From contig OZ035963.1 in assembly GCA_964034945.1 (NCBI GenBank), forward strand, positions 44,229,090 to 44,293,089: 64,000 nucleotides of DNA, read 5' to 3'. The position numbers were made by a program, and so were the translations under genes. Of the stretch, positions 33,016 to 43,548 are shown piece after piece; within the stretch, counting starts at the first letter, position 1; each line of letters starts with the position of its first letter. Source of the DNA: Chrysopilus asiliformis. Its lineage: Eukaryota > Arthropoda > Insecta > Diptera > Rhagionidae. The notes beneath the pieces are model-generated. The model saw only the letters and a program-made list of their open reading frames with translations, had not been told where the DNA came from and made no database searches.

Positions 33016-34246
33016 TTGCATAATTGCAAGATGGACCAATATGTGCAAACTGATATTGTAGAAGAATTTGAATTGGAGAAGAATTTGGTTGAGCTTCAAT
33101 CTGAAAATAATATTTTAAAGGCGCAACTCAAAAATTTCGAAAAAATTTTCACCCAAGGGCAGGTTAAGAAAATGACAAGCATGGAAAAACGTGTGCGATG
33201 GACTGTTGAAGATATTTCCAGTGCAATTTCCCTGCATGCAGCAGGTCCCCGGGCTTACCGATTAATGCTCAAAAGGAAGTACCCTCTTCCTGCCATATCC
33301 ACATTGCATTCGTGGGCGACAAAAATTAGTGTTACACCCAGAGTAATCACCGCGGCACTTTTATTGATGAAAAATTCAGAATTGTCCAAGGCAGAGAAAG
33401 TTTGTGTACTCATGGCTGATGAAATGAAAATCAGATCCACATATGAGTACGACAAAAAGCAGGACGCTTTGATTCCACCAAGCAACTACGTTCAAGTGAT
33501 CATGGCAAGAAAACCGGCCTTATTTTCCAAATTTCCAAAAAGGAATTATTGGGAACACAAGAGCACTTAAAATGTTATATGAAGACCTCAAAAGTGAGTT
33601 CGATTTGACATATATTTTAACCTATCGTCTAAACCAAGATCCCTTGGAGCAATTTTTCGGAGTTATACGAGCGTTTGGAGGATTACACGACCATCCAAGC
33701 GCACTTGAATTCAAATTTCGATTACGAAAATATTTACTGGGTCGAAATGAAAGTTTAATTTCCGAAAGTGCCAATATTCAGCCCGACGATATTCCGTCGA
33801 CATCTATAGTGTCATCAGAGACACTTCGAAAAAAGGAAGCCCTCGATGAGTTCAATTCTGAGGACATGCCTATAACTGCGTCTCTAATAAGACATCTGGA
33901 CATAGACCTAGCTAGCGAACAAACTTCAGATGAAGTTTGGAATGAACTCACTGAATTAGAATACGATGGACTACAAAACATTGCTGGCTACATAGCTTTT
34001 AAATTAAGGGATACAGAACCTAAGTTAGGACAACCTACAGGGAAACTTAGCCGTATAACAGATTTTTTTACGTGGTCTGACTGCTTATCCGAAGGAGGCT
34101 TGTATAAGCCATGCGATACATTAATGACAGCAGCTTTTCAATTGGAAAAGATTTTCAACACTTACAACGGACAACTTCAGTTGCGAACTGGAAAGAAATA
34201 TATTGAAACACTATTAGATTTAGCAAAACATAAGTATCAATGCTAA
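33016..34246 (+). pseudogene. P-element transposase lacking THAP and catalytic centre
   Basis: Two frames. 33016-33570 encodes a leucine-zipper-like coiled coil (LEKNLVELQSENNILKAQL, residues about 20-40), then the region RWTVEDISSAISLHAAGPRA of P-family transposases and the start of the catalytic core (VLMADEMKIRST, where DEM holds the first acidic residue). 33572-34246 resumes near the C-terminus with QDPLEQFFGVIRAFGG, a hallmark of P/THAP9 transposases. The frames differ by one base and the middle of the RNase-H core and GTP-binding insertion is gone. No THAP zinc finger precedes the coiled coil: only 163 bp separate it from the terminus. A product could dimerise but should not bind or cut DNA normally. 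Confidence 0.88.
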
Positions 34247-34423
34247 AAGACTATTTTTTAAATGTAAATTATATTTTCGCATTAGATATCTTAACCAACA
34301 AAAAATGATCACAAATGAATCTAATAAAAAACGTAAAATAAAGAAAATTTTAACATAATTCATCATTATCTTATTTTTGTAGGAAATGTCATTCCCTTTG
34401 ATATCCTTCATGCTCAGATACAT

Positions 34424-34646
34424 TGGGCCTTACCAATGACCCGTGACTAACTTAGTAACAGCTTTTGGTGTGTGCGAAACGGGCTATTTGCTTGCTAATT
34501 TCGGTTCAAATCCTAGTTTTTATTGAAAAGTTTTAAATTCGCTGTTATAAATTTGTGAAAACTTACTAGAATTAGCAAGCAAATAGCCCGTTTCGCACAC
34601 ACCAAAAGCTGTTACTAAGTTAGTCACGGGTCATTGTTAAGGCCCA
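34424..34646. repeat. Palindromic MITE, about 80-bp arms, in the P element
   Basis: Ends TGGGCCTTA on both sides; arms include CAATGACCCGTGACTAAC and CAGCTTTTGGTGTGTGCG and are almost identical. It lies after the transposase stop, so it does not affect coding. Confidence 0.85.
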
Positions 34647-35157
34647 TTATATATCAAAAAATGGATAGAGACTTTAAACAAAAGTTGTCACCAGATGACG
34701 ACATGCGCAGAACGAAACCAAATTGACCACCCGGAATAGACTATCTTATAGTCATTGTATCATGGGCCGCGTGAACTTGGTTGAAAACACATACACAAAT
34801 AGAGTTCAATGGTGGGGGTTCACAAAATTTTTCTTGCTACATGCACACATTGACATAGCATGTGTAAATATACTGCAGTGCAAAAGTTGAAAAACACTAC
34901 GTGAGAACGCAAGCAGGTTTTTTCACCCAGAGTAACTTGGTTGACTTCAACCAGTTTCAACCTCGTCTGAACGCAGCCATTGAACGGTGAACAGAGTTGG
35001 GAGTGGGGACCCAGCAGAAGGCACCCGAACCATTGGCTGGTCGCCTCCCCCCGTAGGGTGGCAGCACTGACCCCATATATTCGGCTATGGAGATTGACAT
35101 ATGTTTCTAGCAATTTATCACCCCTCGCAGACGTTTAAGCATATTAAAAGTAAGGTG

Positions 35158-35530
35158 GATTGCGGGCGCACGGATTGAGCTCGAGACTTGAAATTTTACG
35201 CAGATTCGTTTTTCGTAAAATGCAAGGCTAAGTTCTTTAATGGGCAAAAATGGACCATTAGGGTACCCCCATACGAATGAAAACGTTTTTTGTGAATATC
35301 TCAAAAACGGTGCATCTTATCAAAAAAGTGCAATAACACAAGTTATTTAGGATATGATTCTACATAAAACTCACATACATCAAAATCCGATTGGAATAAA
35401 TTTTAAAAAATCCAATGAAAAGTTTGACTTCAAATTGGAATTTTCATACAACTGTTGGCCGTTCAATTAAAATTCGAACAAAGCCATATAACCATACGGG
35501 TTTTCAATAATTGCCAGATTAACAAATATA
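35158..35530 (+). repeat. Family 1 repeat, copy D (array lost)
   Basis: It starts at GATTGCGGGCGCACGGATTG just after where the array would be and keeps GAGCTC, GAGACT and TGAAATTTT, then the conserved part to GGGTTTTCAATAATTGCC. A partial copy in the opposite orientation lies at 32662-32738 and resumes at 34979. 34990-35157 is unassigned. Confidence 0.72.
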
Positions 35531-35587
35531 ATCTTTATTTGTTAATTTTAAAATTGACATATGATTAATGATTATAATATATATGAT

Positions 35588-36517
35588 CAAGGTGTATCAA
35601 CTAGAGAGGTGGAGTACTCCCGTTTGTATCGTACACACCAAGCGCCAGTGTGAGTGTGCTGTGACGTAACAACCGCGCTCTGAATGCACCGATGAATATA
35701 AGTTTATCTCGGCAGTATCAAACACCAAACGATTTCGATGGTGGGTAGAAAGTGTGCTTTGCCAAAATGTCAAAGCGTTAGGGGAAATAAATATCCAGCA
35801 AAAAAAACTCTCCACCAGTTTCCTAAAAATAAGGAGTTAAGGAAAAAATGGTTACGATTTTACTCAATTTCCATTAAAAAAGATAACGCACGTTTAGCGT
35901 TATGCTTACTGCACTTTGATAGCAGTGCTTTTGAAAATTAGTTAAAATTGAAGCTTTTGAACAAAAAAAAAAATGAAACAAATTCTAAGGCGAGGAAGTA
36001 AGTATATTTCATTTTATTTATTGAAATAAGTGCACTCAATCAAAACTGTTGTTCTCAATGGAGCTATTTTTCTCATTTTTTCTTTGATTTTGTCCTGGTT
36101 AATAGATATGCTAAACTTCGTGTTAACATTCGATGTAAGCAATTTAATCAAAAACTTAAGGAACAGAAAATACTGAAAATAAAGCGTAGAGCGGACGAAG
36201 ATTTTCGTCAATCTAAATTAAGGAAACTTAATCAATAATGTACTAAAAAAAATACAAATAAAAAATACTTTCCATTCAAACTAACTCTATTTTAATATAT
36301 ACATATTGTATATACTCTTTAATTCGATCTATTTGTACGTTATATTAAAACATCTAAACAAAAAAAAATATATTAAATTCACAAATCTAAGTAATCGGAT
36401 AAATCTCCCATAAGAAACCACAGGCACCATCGATTCTGTTTGCGGTTGTGACGTCACACATGCAATATTTGATAGTAGTGGACGGGAGTACTCCACCTCT
36501 CTAGTTGATACACCTTG
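35588..36517 (+). mobile_element. P-like element carrying only a THAP gene
   Basis: Ends CAAGGTGTATCAACTAGAGA on both sides extend to at least 31 bp. ATATATGAT occurs immediately left (35579-35587). On the right it is reconstructed as ATAT (36518-36521) plus ATGAT (38107-38111) once the younger hAT insertion is removed. That gives an 8-bp duplication within a 9-bp match, as expected for P. The interior has a two-exon THAP gene relic and no catalytic region. Confidence 0.78.
35738..36238 (+). pseudogene. THAP zinc-finger protein with coiled-coil tail, two exons
   Basis: Exon 1 (35738-35997) encodes a THAP domain: C6-X4-C11-X44-C56-X2-H59, with HQFP at 26-29, W38 and F60, matching the C2CH DNA-binding fold. 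A donor GTAAGT starts at 35998 and an acceptor TTAATAG ends at 36105, a 108-bp intron that keeps frame. Exon 2 (36106-36238) encodes a basic, helix-forming tail (FNQKLKEQKILKIKRRADED) ending at TAA. AATAAA lies at 36257-36262. One in-frame TAG at codon 68, just after the finger, would give a 67-residue finger-only protein. It may be a P-derived DNA-binding protein without transposase; splicing and expression are inferred. Confidence 0.78.
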
Positions 36518-36715
36518 ATATCAGTGTTTCCAGACGCTCGATGCAAAATTTACCACGAGATTTGCCTGAATTTCCCTTTTTTCCCACAGAATAGTCGATT
36601 TTTACCTCTTTTTTTTCCCACGGAACAAAACGTTGACAAAACCCTAAGACCTACCTAAATTACCACGTAAATTGTACAACAAACATAAATTCAAAGCACA
36701 AAATGTATATACAGT

Positions 36716-36783
36716 GTCCTGCAGCAACGGGTACAAACGATCAGGTATGATACCTGGTCGTTTGTGTCCGTTGCTACAGGAGT
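36716..36783. repeat. 68-bp near-palindrome
   Basis: Arms TCCTGCAGCAACGGGTACAA and TCCTGTAGCAACGGACACAA are followed by ACGA(T/C)CAGGTAT around a centre at ATGATACC. It has no coding content; possibly a very short MITE. Confidence 0.8.
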
Positions 36784-37081
36784 CCCACTAGACCCCCAAT
36801 GTTGAAAACGATGCGTTTAGGTAGGTACACAAAAACACAAAAAATGGGAAAGTACACATGTTTTGTTTAACTTAAAAAAGCTTCGATATTTTGTCTGCAA
36901 AATATGTTATATAAATAATTATGATATCAATAATTGACTAAACAAAGTTCTCACCAAATCGCGGCAGTTTCGTCAATGCAAAATCCAATCAGCATGGCCG
37001 GAAAAATTTGAAACAGCAAATGACATTTCAGTCCAAAGATCGTAAGTCAGAGTAAATTTTACCCTGGAGTATGTCATACAA

Positions 37082-37930
37082 TTAGGGATGCAACATCGTT
37101 CATAAAACCTCGATATATCGAAAATCGATGTTTTTTTTAAGGCGACATCGATGTCAAAAAACATCGTCCTGAAAACATCGATACCTCGATGTTTTTCCGA
37201 TGTTTTGAAAATGTTAAATTTAATAAATAATTTAGCCACCTGGCGGATGCTCTACTGTGGGTGGAGTAGAATTAACACGGTTTTAATTCTTCTTATACGT
37301 TGAACGACCAAAAACCTGTTAGTTTTCGAGATATTCGCAAAAAACTAATTTTTTTGAAATACCGGCATATCTTCATAACGGAGTTCTCTTAAAAGACATA
37401 AATGTAGCAAATTTTATTGTCTCCAAATTTTGTAATACATAAGACTACTGGAAAATGGTTAGTTTCGGAATAAATCGCAAAAAACCGCATAGTTTTTAAA
37501 AAGCCGCCGTTTTAATTACTTCCGGTTAACGGATTTCCACATCAGGACCAAACTTCTCTGTAAAATTTCATGGCTAGCTCTGGTATTTTTTGCAAAATCT
37601 TGTAGAAAGATGAAACCGAAAATTGATATCAAAGAAAATTTGAAACAAATCTTTAAGTCGAGTGGCTATATTAAATCAGCTAAAATTGGTTTCTCTACTA
37701 ATTTTATGAAGAGTAATGTTCTAACATCGTGGATAACAACATCGATACCTCGATATATCGGCCTGTTCAACATCGAGGTTAAAACTCGATATTTTTCAAC
37801 GATGGTATATTGATGACTTTCAAAATAAATGTGCAGCAGCGCCACATTCAATATTACGTTGGCATCCCTATACGTAATATTGAATGTGGCGCTGCTGCAC
37901 ATTTATTTTGAAAGTCATCAATATACCATC
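37082..37930. repeat. hAT-like repeat (TAGGGATGC ends) with terminal palindrome
   Basis: The left end TAGGGATGCAACATCG and an inverted end TAGGGATGCCAACG near 37855-37870 resemble Ac-type hAT ends. It matches 62378-63091 over about 710 bp and contains an inverted family 2 module (37255-37610). The right end sits exactly in the loop of a palindrome (37797-37930; arms about 60 bp, GTGCAGCAGCGCCACATTC). Flanking 8-mers do not match, so its boundaries are uncertain. Confidence 0.65.
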
Positions 37931-38977
37931 GTGGTCAACTTTTAAAGTTCTTAGATCGTTGCCACATTCACATTAATTTATAAAAAAACGAGAAATTTTC
38001 GTTTCGAATTTAAGGTGGAAACAGAGTAAATTCCCTTTTTACCTTTCAGGTTGAGATTTACCATAAAGAGGTAAATTTACCACAATCTGGCATCACTGCT
38101 TGATATATGATATATGATATTTACTATGAGTTTAAAACCGGAAATGTCGCCGTTTCAGAAACCGGTTTTTTTTAGAACGGTGGAAATTCAATTTAGTTAC
38201 CAATTTTATTTAAGTATTTAAACGTGTAATTAAATTACTTGTAATTAAATTACATGTAATTGAATTACTTTGTAATTGTAATTACATGTAATTCAATTAA
38301 TTTGTAATTGATAAAAAATAATTACTTGTAATTAAATTATTTGTAATTTAAAACAAAAACAATTACATGTAATTGCAATTACAAAGTAATTCAATTACAT
38401 GTAATTCAATTACAAGTAATTTAATTGTTAATTAAATTACATTTTGCCGAACTCTGTCCTGGACTTACTCCACAAAATGGCGGATTTTCTTACTCTGAAT
38501 TTGTTTTTATCGAACAACTTGATGTAAGTTGAGAGTAAGTCACGTTTGAACTGTCAAGGTTGAGGTTAAGTTTTACGTTTGTGTACAACATTTTTAAAAT
38601 GAATATCAAGGAACTAATCATGTTTAATTTGATTTCTGATGATTTTCATAATTATACATTTTATAAATTTTTCTTGACTTCCAAACACTGTAAAAGAGAG
38701 GTTATGTCTGACAAATATCAGCTGTCAAAAGTTTACTCCAGCTAAAAGCAAGAGTAAGTCCAGGACTGAAAAGATGAGTTCTGGACTTACACTTTTCTGT
38801 TCGATATGTGTTCGGAGTAAGTTCAGAACTCATATCGAACAGAAAAGAGTAAAAAATTTTACTCTGAGTAAGTCCAGGACTCATATCGAACAGACCTATT
38901 TATTCTTGTTTACATTTCTTATTTAAATTTACTTTGACATTTGTGACAAGAGAGGTGCGTTCAATAAAACGAATTTA

Positions 38978-39429
38978 AGGTGGAAACAGAATTGCGGCTT
39001 TGTGGACTTCAGCTTCCGCTTCAGCTTTGACAGTTCTGTAGACTCAATACTTTTCAACGTAATGAAACACAATAGCAAAGTTGCAAAGCCGGTGAAGCCG
39101 AAGTCGAAGTCGTAGTAGGTCTACTCTCTACTTTTGGTCGGCTTTGACAACTTTAACCTAACTTTTTCCGAGTAAATTATTTGTCATCGAAACGTTTGAA
39201 GAAAAGTTAATTAATTTAGTGCAGGAAAATGAAATTCTGTATAATAATAATTAAACGATGCTGCAAACTATTTTTCGCTCGAAGTTAACACAACGAACTA
39301 ACCAAAACAAAGCCAAAACACTACCTGTCAAAGTTGCAATTGTGTTCGAATGAAAGTTGAAGCCGACGAAGCCAACAAAGTCCAAAGCCGAAGCCCATAG
39401 CCCAAAAAGCCGCAATTCTGTTTCCGCCT
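38978..39429. mobile_element. Harbinger-type MITE (TTA target)
   Basis: TTA (38975-38977; 39430-39432) flanks ends AGGTGGAAACAGAATTGCGG and AGGCGGAAACAGAATTGCGG. Subterminal GAAGCC/GGCTTC motifs repeat. No gene. A solitary similar end (GAATTTAAGGTGGAAACAGA) occurs at 38009-38028. Confidence 0.85.
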
Positions 39430-39432
39430 TTA

Positions 39433-41128
39433 AACGTGTGCGTTCAATAACACGAGTTTGTGAAAAGAGTGCGTTCAAATCATTTAAAAATTTTTTTTGC
39501 TAATTTAAAAACCGTGTAAAAGCGAAACCGTGTAAATCGAGTGCCGTGTAAATCGAGGGATGGGTGTATATCAAAGTGACTTGGTATAATCGTTCACTGG
39601 TAACCTTTTTACTGGTGAAAAGCAGGCTGCAAAATTAATAACAGAACAAGTGTTCTGCTTATAACAATTGCTTAATTTTCTACTTGCAGTTACTGGAAGT
39701 GGATCAAAAGTGATTTTCTGATTGAAATTGGGATTGAATCTGAATGATAGGATAGAAGTGGACAACATAGCCTGAAGATCATGGCTACGCATGCGTAAGT
39801 GATTTTTTTTTCTAATTTCCACGAAGATTGTATAATAACTATAATAATGATGATAAACTCATTATTTTTCTGCGATTAATGTTTTCGCTAGCATAGCAAA
39901 GTATAGATGAGGCATATGCTGAAATAACGCAGCCGCGATTTGACTATCATTTGCTGTAGAGTTCATAACCACAGAATCTTAATAATATGCGGAAAATAAC
40001 TAATATTTTTAGTAAAAACGAGCATATTTGAAGAGAAAAACAGATCTTGCCGATAGTTTCGGAGGTTTTTAGTCACTATGGGGTCGGTAATTTCAGCTTG
40101 ACGTAATGATGGACACCGACAGAAACTTTAATTGTTTTTTCTTCACAGTTATGGACTCTTAGAATACTGTTTATAATTTAACATAATTTAAAATTAATGA
40201 CGCCTAGAACTTTGCACATCGACATTTTACGTAAGTCTGCATACGGGATCGAAATTTTTTTTCTTAGTTTATGAAAATTTAATTACAAGTGTTCTGTTAC
40301 TCGTTGCATGTTATTGTAATCTAGAAACCCAAAATCTTTTCTGTTACGTTTCAAAATTATTTATTACGACCAACCATAATTGCTTCAATTAGTTTACATT
40401 TGTAGTTAGTAAGGTGTTGAAATAAGCTGTTTAATCGTGAATAAAATTGCTAACTTGATTTTTTTTATTACAACTTGTGTTTGATTTTTCGGATGTTTTT
40501 TTTTGAATATCTGAATTTATCAAATATTAAAAATATTTCTTCATAGGGTTTTAGAACTGTGTTAAGCGAGATAAATTCAACTTAATTACAAAAAAATCAG
40601 GCAAAGTGTCGACTTCATACAATCAACCAAAAAAGCGTCAATTATCTACAGCTTTACGGCTACCCGCGTCAAGGACAAGGTGGCGCAAAAGTCATGCTAA
40701 TAATGCACCGATTCCAACTCAAAGTACGATTCGTTTTATTCCTGCGATCCGAAGCCGCAACACACAAGCATTACAGCACACAATCAAAGGTCGATTATAG
40801 TGGCTACGCTGTTAAAGCCAATCTGTGTGATGAGCCAGCCGAGCCACTAGCTGATGATGCCTGATTTAGACGTTTAAATTTTTTTCAACTACAAGTATAT
40901 AACTACGCCGTATTGCCAGATACAACGGAATCAATTTATTCATTTTCAAGTATTGGGTGATTGTTTTTACAACTCATCTGGTGAGCTCTCAACAGAAGTG
41001 CATTTTAGCACTTAAAAGTAGAAGGCTCATTGTGCGCTCAAGCTATGGGCTTTTGTGATGTTCTACAAGAGCATCAATCTGTAATGTAATTTTTATTTCA
41101 TTGTCAAAAAATGAAAGTTTAAAGTTAA
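39433..41128. other. Mostly unassigned, one pogo-like end
   Basis: 39514-39567 has CCGTGTAAATCGAGTGCCGT-type repeats ending ATGGGTGTA, like the end of a pogo/Tigger element, with no partner nearby. The rest contains no recognisable gene; the 64-codon frame at 40606-40800 is Ser/Thr/Arg-rich without known motifs. Confidence 0.45.
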
Positions 41129-41659
41129 TATCGGGTCTTTCAACAAGGACATAACAATTTTGTATTTTAATAAAAACGCACCCTAAAACTTTTTATGATC
41201 TGGCAATGCTAAAACGTCAGTCAAGGTTTACATTTTTATCATGGTGAAGTTCACGAACGAGCAACGTTTGGAAATTATTAAAACTTACTACCGAAATTCT
41301 GAGTCCGATGAAATGAAAATGATAAAATGAAATGATGAATGAAATGATGGTCCGGTCGAATGGCCACCTCGCTCATGCGATTTAACGCCGTTGGATTTTT
41401 TTATGGGGTTATGTTAAGCCGTTGGTTTATGCCAACAAGCCAACAACGTTAGAGGAGCTCAGGAACAATATCGGCCGATATGTGTGGAAGAGCGGTGGAA
41501 AATTGGCTCCAAAGAATCAATCAGTGCAAACGTGCTCGCAGTGGCCGACATCGAATTTCATACTTAAATGTAACATGGAATAAATTTCACCCGATATCTC
41601 AATTATTCTGTGTTTTATTTAAATACAAAATTGGTATGTCCTTGTTGAAAGACCCTTTA
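41129..41659 (+). mobile_element. Deleted mariner-type element
   Basis: The ends GGGTCTTTCAACAAGGACAT are the same on both sides. The transposase start is present at 41241 (MVKFTNEQRLEIIKTYYRNS, helix-turn-helix), and then a large deletion with short ATGAAATGA repeats joins it to the C-terminal part (WPPRSCDLTPLDFFLWGYVK, about 41359-41418), where the last catalytic residue region lies. The rest of the C-terminus runs in shifted frames to about 41580. The catalytic centre is lost. Confidence 0.85.
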
Positions 41660-42662
41660 TAACACAAAAAAATCTTGCTATTTTATTCAGTTTGTTTCCA
41701 GAATTTTGAGTTCTGGCTCGTTATTGGAGAATTGATCCCCCACATTAGAAAACGTTTTAAAATTCAAAAGAATTTCAAGGAATTAAAATAAAACTTACCT
41801 TTCATCCTTTCATCGATTGAATGCAATTCTTCTCGAAAAGATTTTTGATCTCACTCTTGAGCTAATCTCTATTTGTCGCGAAACGCTCACTTTTGTAAAA
41901 GATCATTTTCTGGTTTATAGGGATGGTTTGTCTGAGTGTATTCTATGACGCCATTTGCAAAAAGAGAGTATCTTCCGATACGGCGATGACTTTTGCGCCA
42001 CCTTGTATAATCTACATTTTTTTCAAAATATAATCTACATTCTCGTCAGTGCCTTCCAAACACAAAGAAATTTTGCTGTCGAACCCCCATATTTTACAGT
42101 TCTACGTATCTCTTAGGGTAAGAACAGTCTTTGCCATAGTGCAAGCAGGGTTAAATTCAAATAGCACGGGCGCTCTTGGAGCTACATCAAAGCCACTCGA
42201 GGAGCGCAAGCATTGTTTTTACATGCATTTTGGTATAGTCAATTACTAAATATTCGAGTATTCTTATTGCATCATTTTTCATTTGTTTGCAGTGAAACAA
42301 AATAACGCGTACTTATACGGCATTCCCGACAGGAAGCAAAATGCCCCGGGGTGATCACTCCGGAGTGACAAATGAAAACACGCTAGATATGGTTTACGTA
42401 ATAAATTTTTTGAAATTGAAAATAGATTCAACGTATCTCAATTTTTTTCTTTTGATTCGGCTAAAAAAAAACAATAAATACACTTTTGGCTGCAGTGCTT
42501 CAAAATTATATTTATTTCGTAGATCTATCGCAAATTTTTTTCTGATTGCTGTAGAAGATTCTATAAGCACATTCCGGGGCCAGATACGCGTCTGTGTCTT
42601 TTCATCAACACACCCGAATCGACGCGACAGATTCTTGCAATCATGATTACCGACCTACGAAG

Positions 42663-43548
42663 TAGGGATTGCAAATTTACCGAACTTTGTCATTACCGGT
42701 AACGCGGTAAAAAAAATTAAAATTACCGGTAAACCGGTAATTACCGGTAAATTAAACATTTTCTAAAATTATTAGGAAATGCACAATATTATATGATAGA
42801 GAGGGTAAAAAATAAGAAATAATGTGTAATTGAAAGTATCCTTTATTTGTCTTCAGAAAACTAAAATATAAAACGCAATATAATATAATAATATTAAGAA
42901 TAATAAACCAAAATTCTCACCACTTTGTTGAGTTATTTTGAGAAGCTTGCTTATGTTTATGCAGTTATCTATTTTAAAAACTTTTTGCACTGAGAGAACA
43001 TAAATCTATATTTGAGAGCCAATCACTAGTGTCAAATTCTGATATAGGGCTTTTCATATAGTGGAAAGACAAATGAGCGAAAAGTTTTTGAAAAAATTTC
43101 TCTCAATATCTTTTCTCTCAGAAATTTTTCAATAGCGCCTAAAGTTCAAGCGAGATAGAAACCATTCATGTTTAGTCTCGCTTTGTTTAATCTTATAATA
43201 CGTAAAAAAATATTTATAATATATAAATAACTGTAAAAAGTAAAAAAACGCTACCGGGAAATTGGAAAACTTTTGCTCATACTTTGAGTTTGAAGTCTAC
43301 TCACCAACGCATATAAAAAATTTTTTTTTCACTAGTAATAATCATCCACATTAATATATTGACTTTAAATTTGGTTGAGTTAAAAGAAAACACTTTTAAA
43401 TAAGTATAACATTTAATGTATTCATAACAAGAGTGGTTTCACGCCTCACTATAAAAATAATGTTTTTATCGAATTTACCGGTAATGAGCTGTAAAATAAC
43501 CGGTAAAAAAATTATGCATTTTCCGGTTTACCGGTATTGCAATCCCTA
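42663..43548. mobile_element. Ac-like hAT MITE
   Basis: The 8-bp duplication CTACGAAG (42655-42662; 43549-43556) flanks perfect 12-bp ends TAGGGATTGCAA. Subterminal regions carry repeated TTACCGGTAA motifs (at least four on the left, three on the right), probably transposase binding sites by analogy with other hAT elements. No gene. 43557-44715 beyond it has no recognisable feature. Confidence 0.9.

Larger units (their letters stand above)
32853..34764 (+). mobile_element. P-type element, internally deleted
   Basis: The ends CATGATACAATGACTATAAG are the same on both sides and continue imperfectly to about 31 bp, the classical P terminal length; the Drosophila P terminus also begins CATGAT. 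GCGCATGTC is shared inside both ends, like P internal repeats. Flanks GCCGGGTG (32845-32852) and GCCGCGTG (34766-34773) are an 8-bp duplication with one mismatch, confirmed against the empty site in the MITE at 47772-48077. It carries a deleted transposase and a younger palindrome (34424-34646). Confidence 0.9.
32739..34978. mobile_element. MITE (GGCTGCGTTCAGACG ends) split by a P element
   Basis: ATT (32736-32738; 34979-34981) flanks ends GGCTGCGTTCAGACGAGG on both sides. An unoccupied 306-bp copy at 47772-48077 shows what this one looked like before the P element landed. A 3-bp duplication suggests a Harbinger-like origin. Confidence 0.88.
36522..38098. mobile_element. hAT element nested at the THAP element edge
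   Basis: The 8-bp duplication CTTGATAT (36514-36521; 38099-38106) flanks ends CAGTGTTTCCAGAC and CAGTGATGCCAGAT. Both subterminal regions contain AAATTTACC motifs. It overlaps the last bases of the THAP element and so is younger than it. No transposase; the interior holds a palindrome and a second hAT-like repeat. Confidence 0.85.
32290..38456. mobile_element. hAT element with GTAATT-repeat arms
   Basis: The 8-bp duplication TCCTGGAC (32282-32289; 38457-38464) flanks ends CAGAGTTGGGCAAAATGTAA and CAGAGTTCGGCAAAATGTAA. Each arm (32290-32660; 38107-38456) consists largely of TGTAATTA/AATTAC repeats plus a shared block with CCGGTTTCTGAAAC. No hAT transposase is present. Everything between the arms is later insertion, so the original was probably a MITE of about 0.7 kb. 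Confidence 0.88.
32265..38896. mobile_element. Outermost element of a deep nest (TA target)
   Basis: TA (32263-32264; 38897-38898) flanks inverted ends GGTCTGTTCGATATAAGTCC and GGTCTGTTCGATATGAGTCC. Only about 25 bp of the left side precede the next insertion. On the right about 440 bp remain (38457-38896), including internal repeats of the terminus at 38750-38860. The 61-codon frame at 38560-38745 has no known motif. Confidence 0.8.

Noticed and set aside
40606..40800. 64-codon frame in otherwise unassigned DNA
   Set aside because: Its composition is low-complexity, with no promoter, splice or homology signal.
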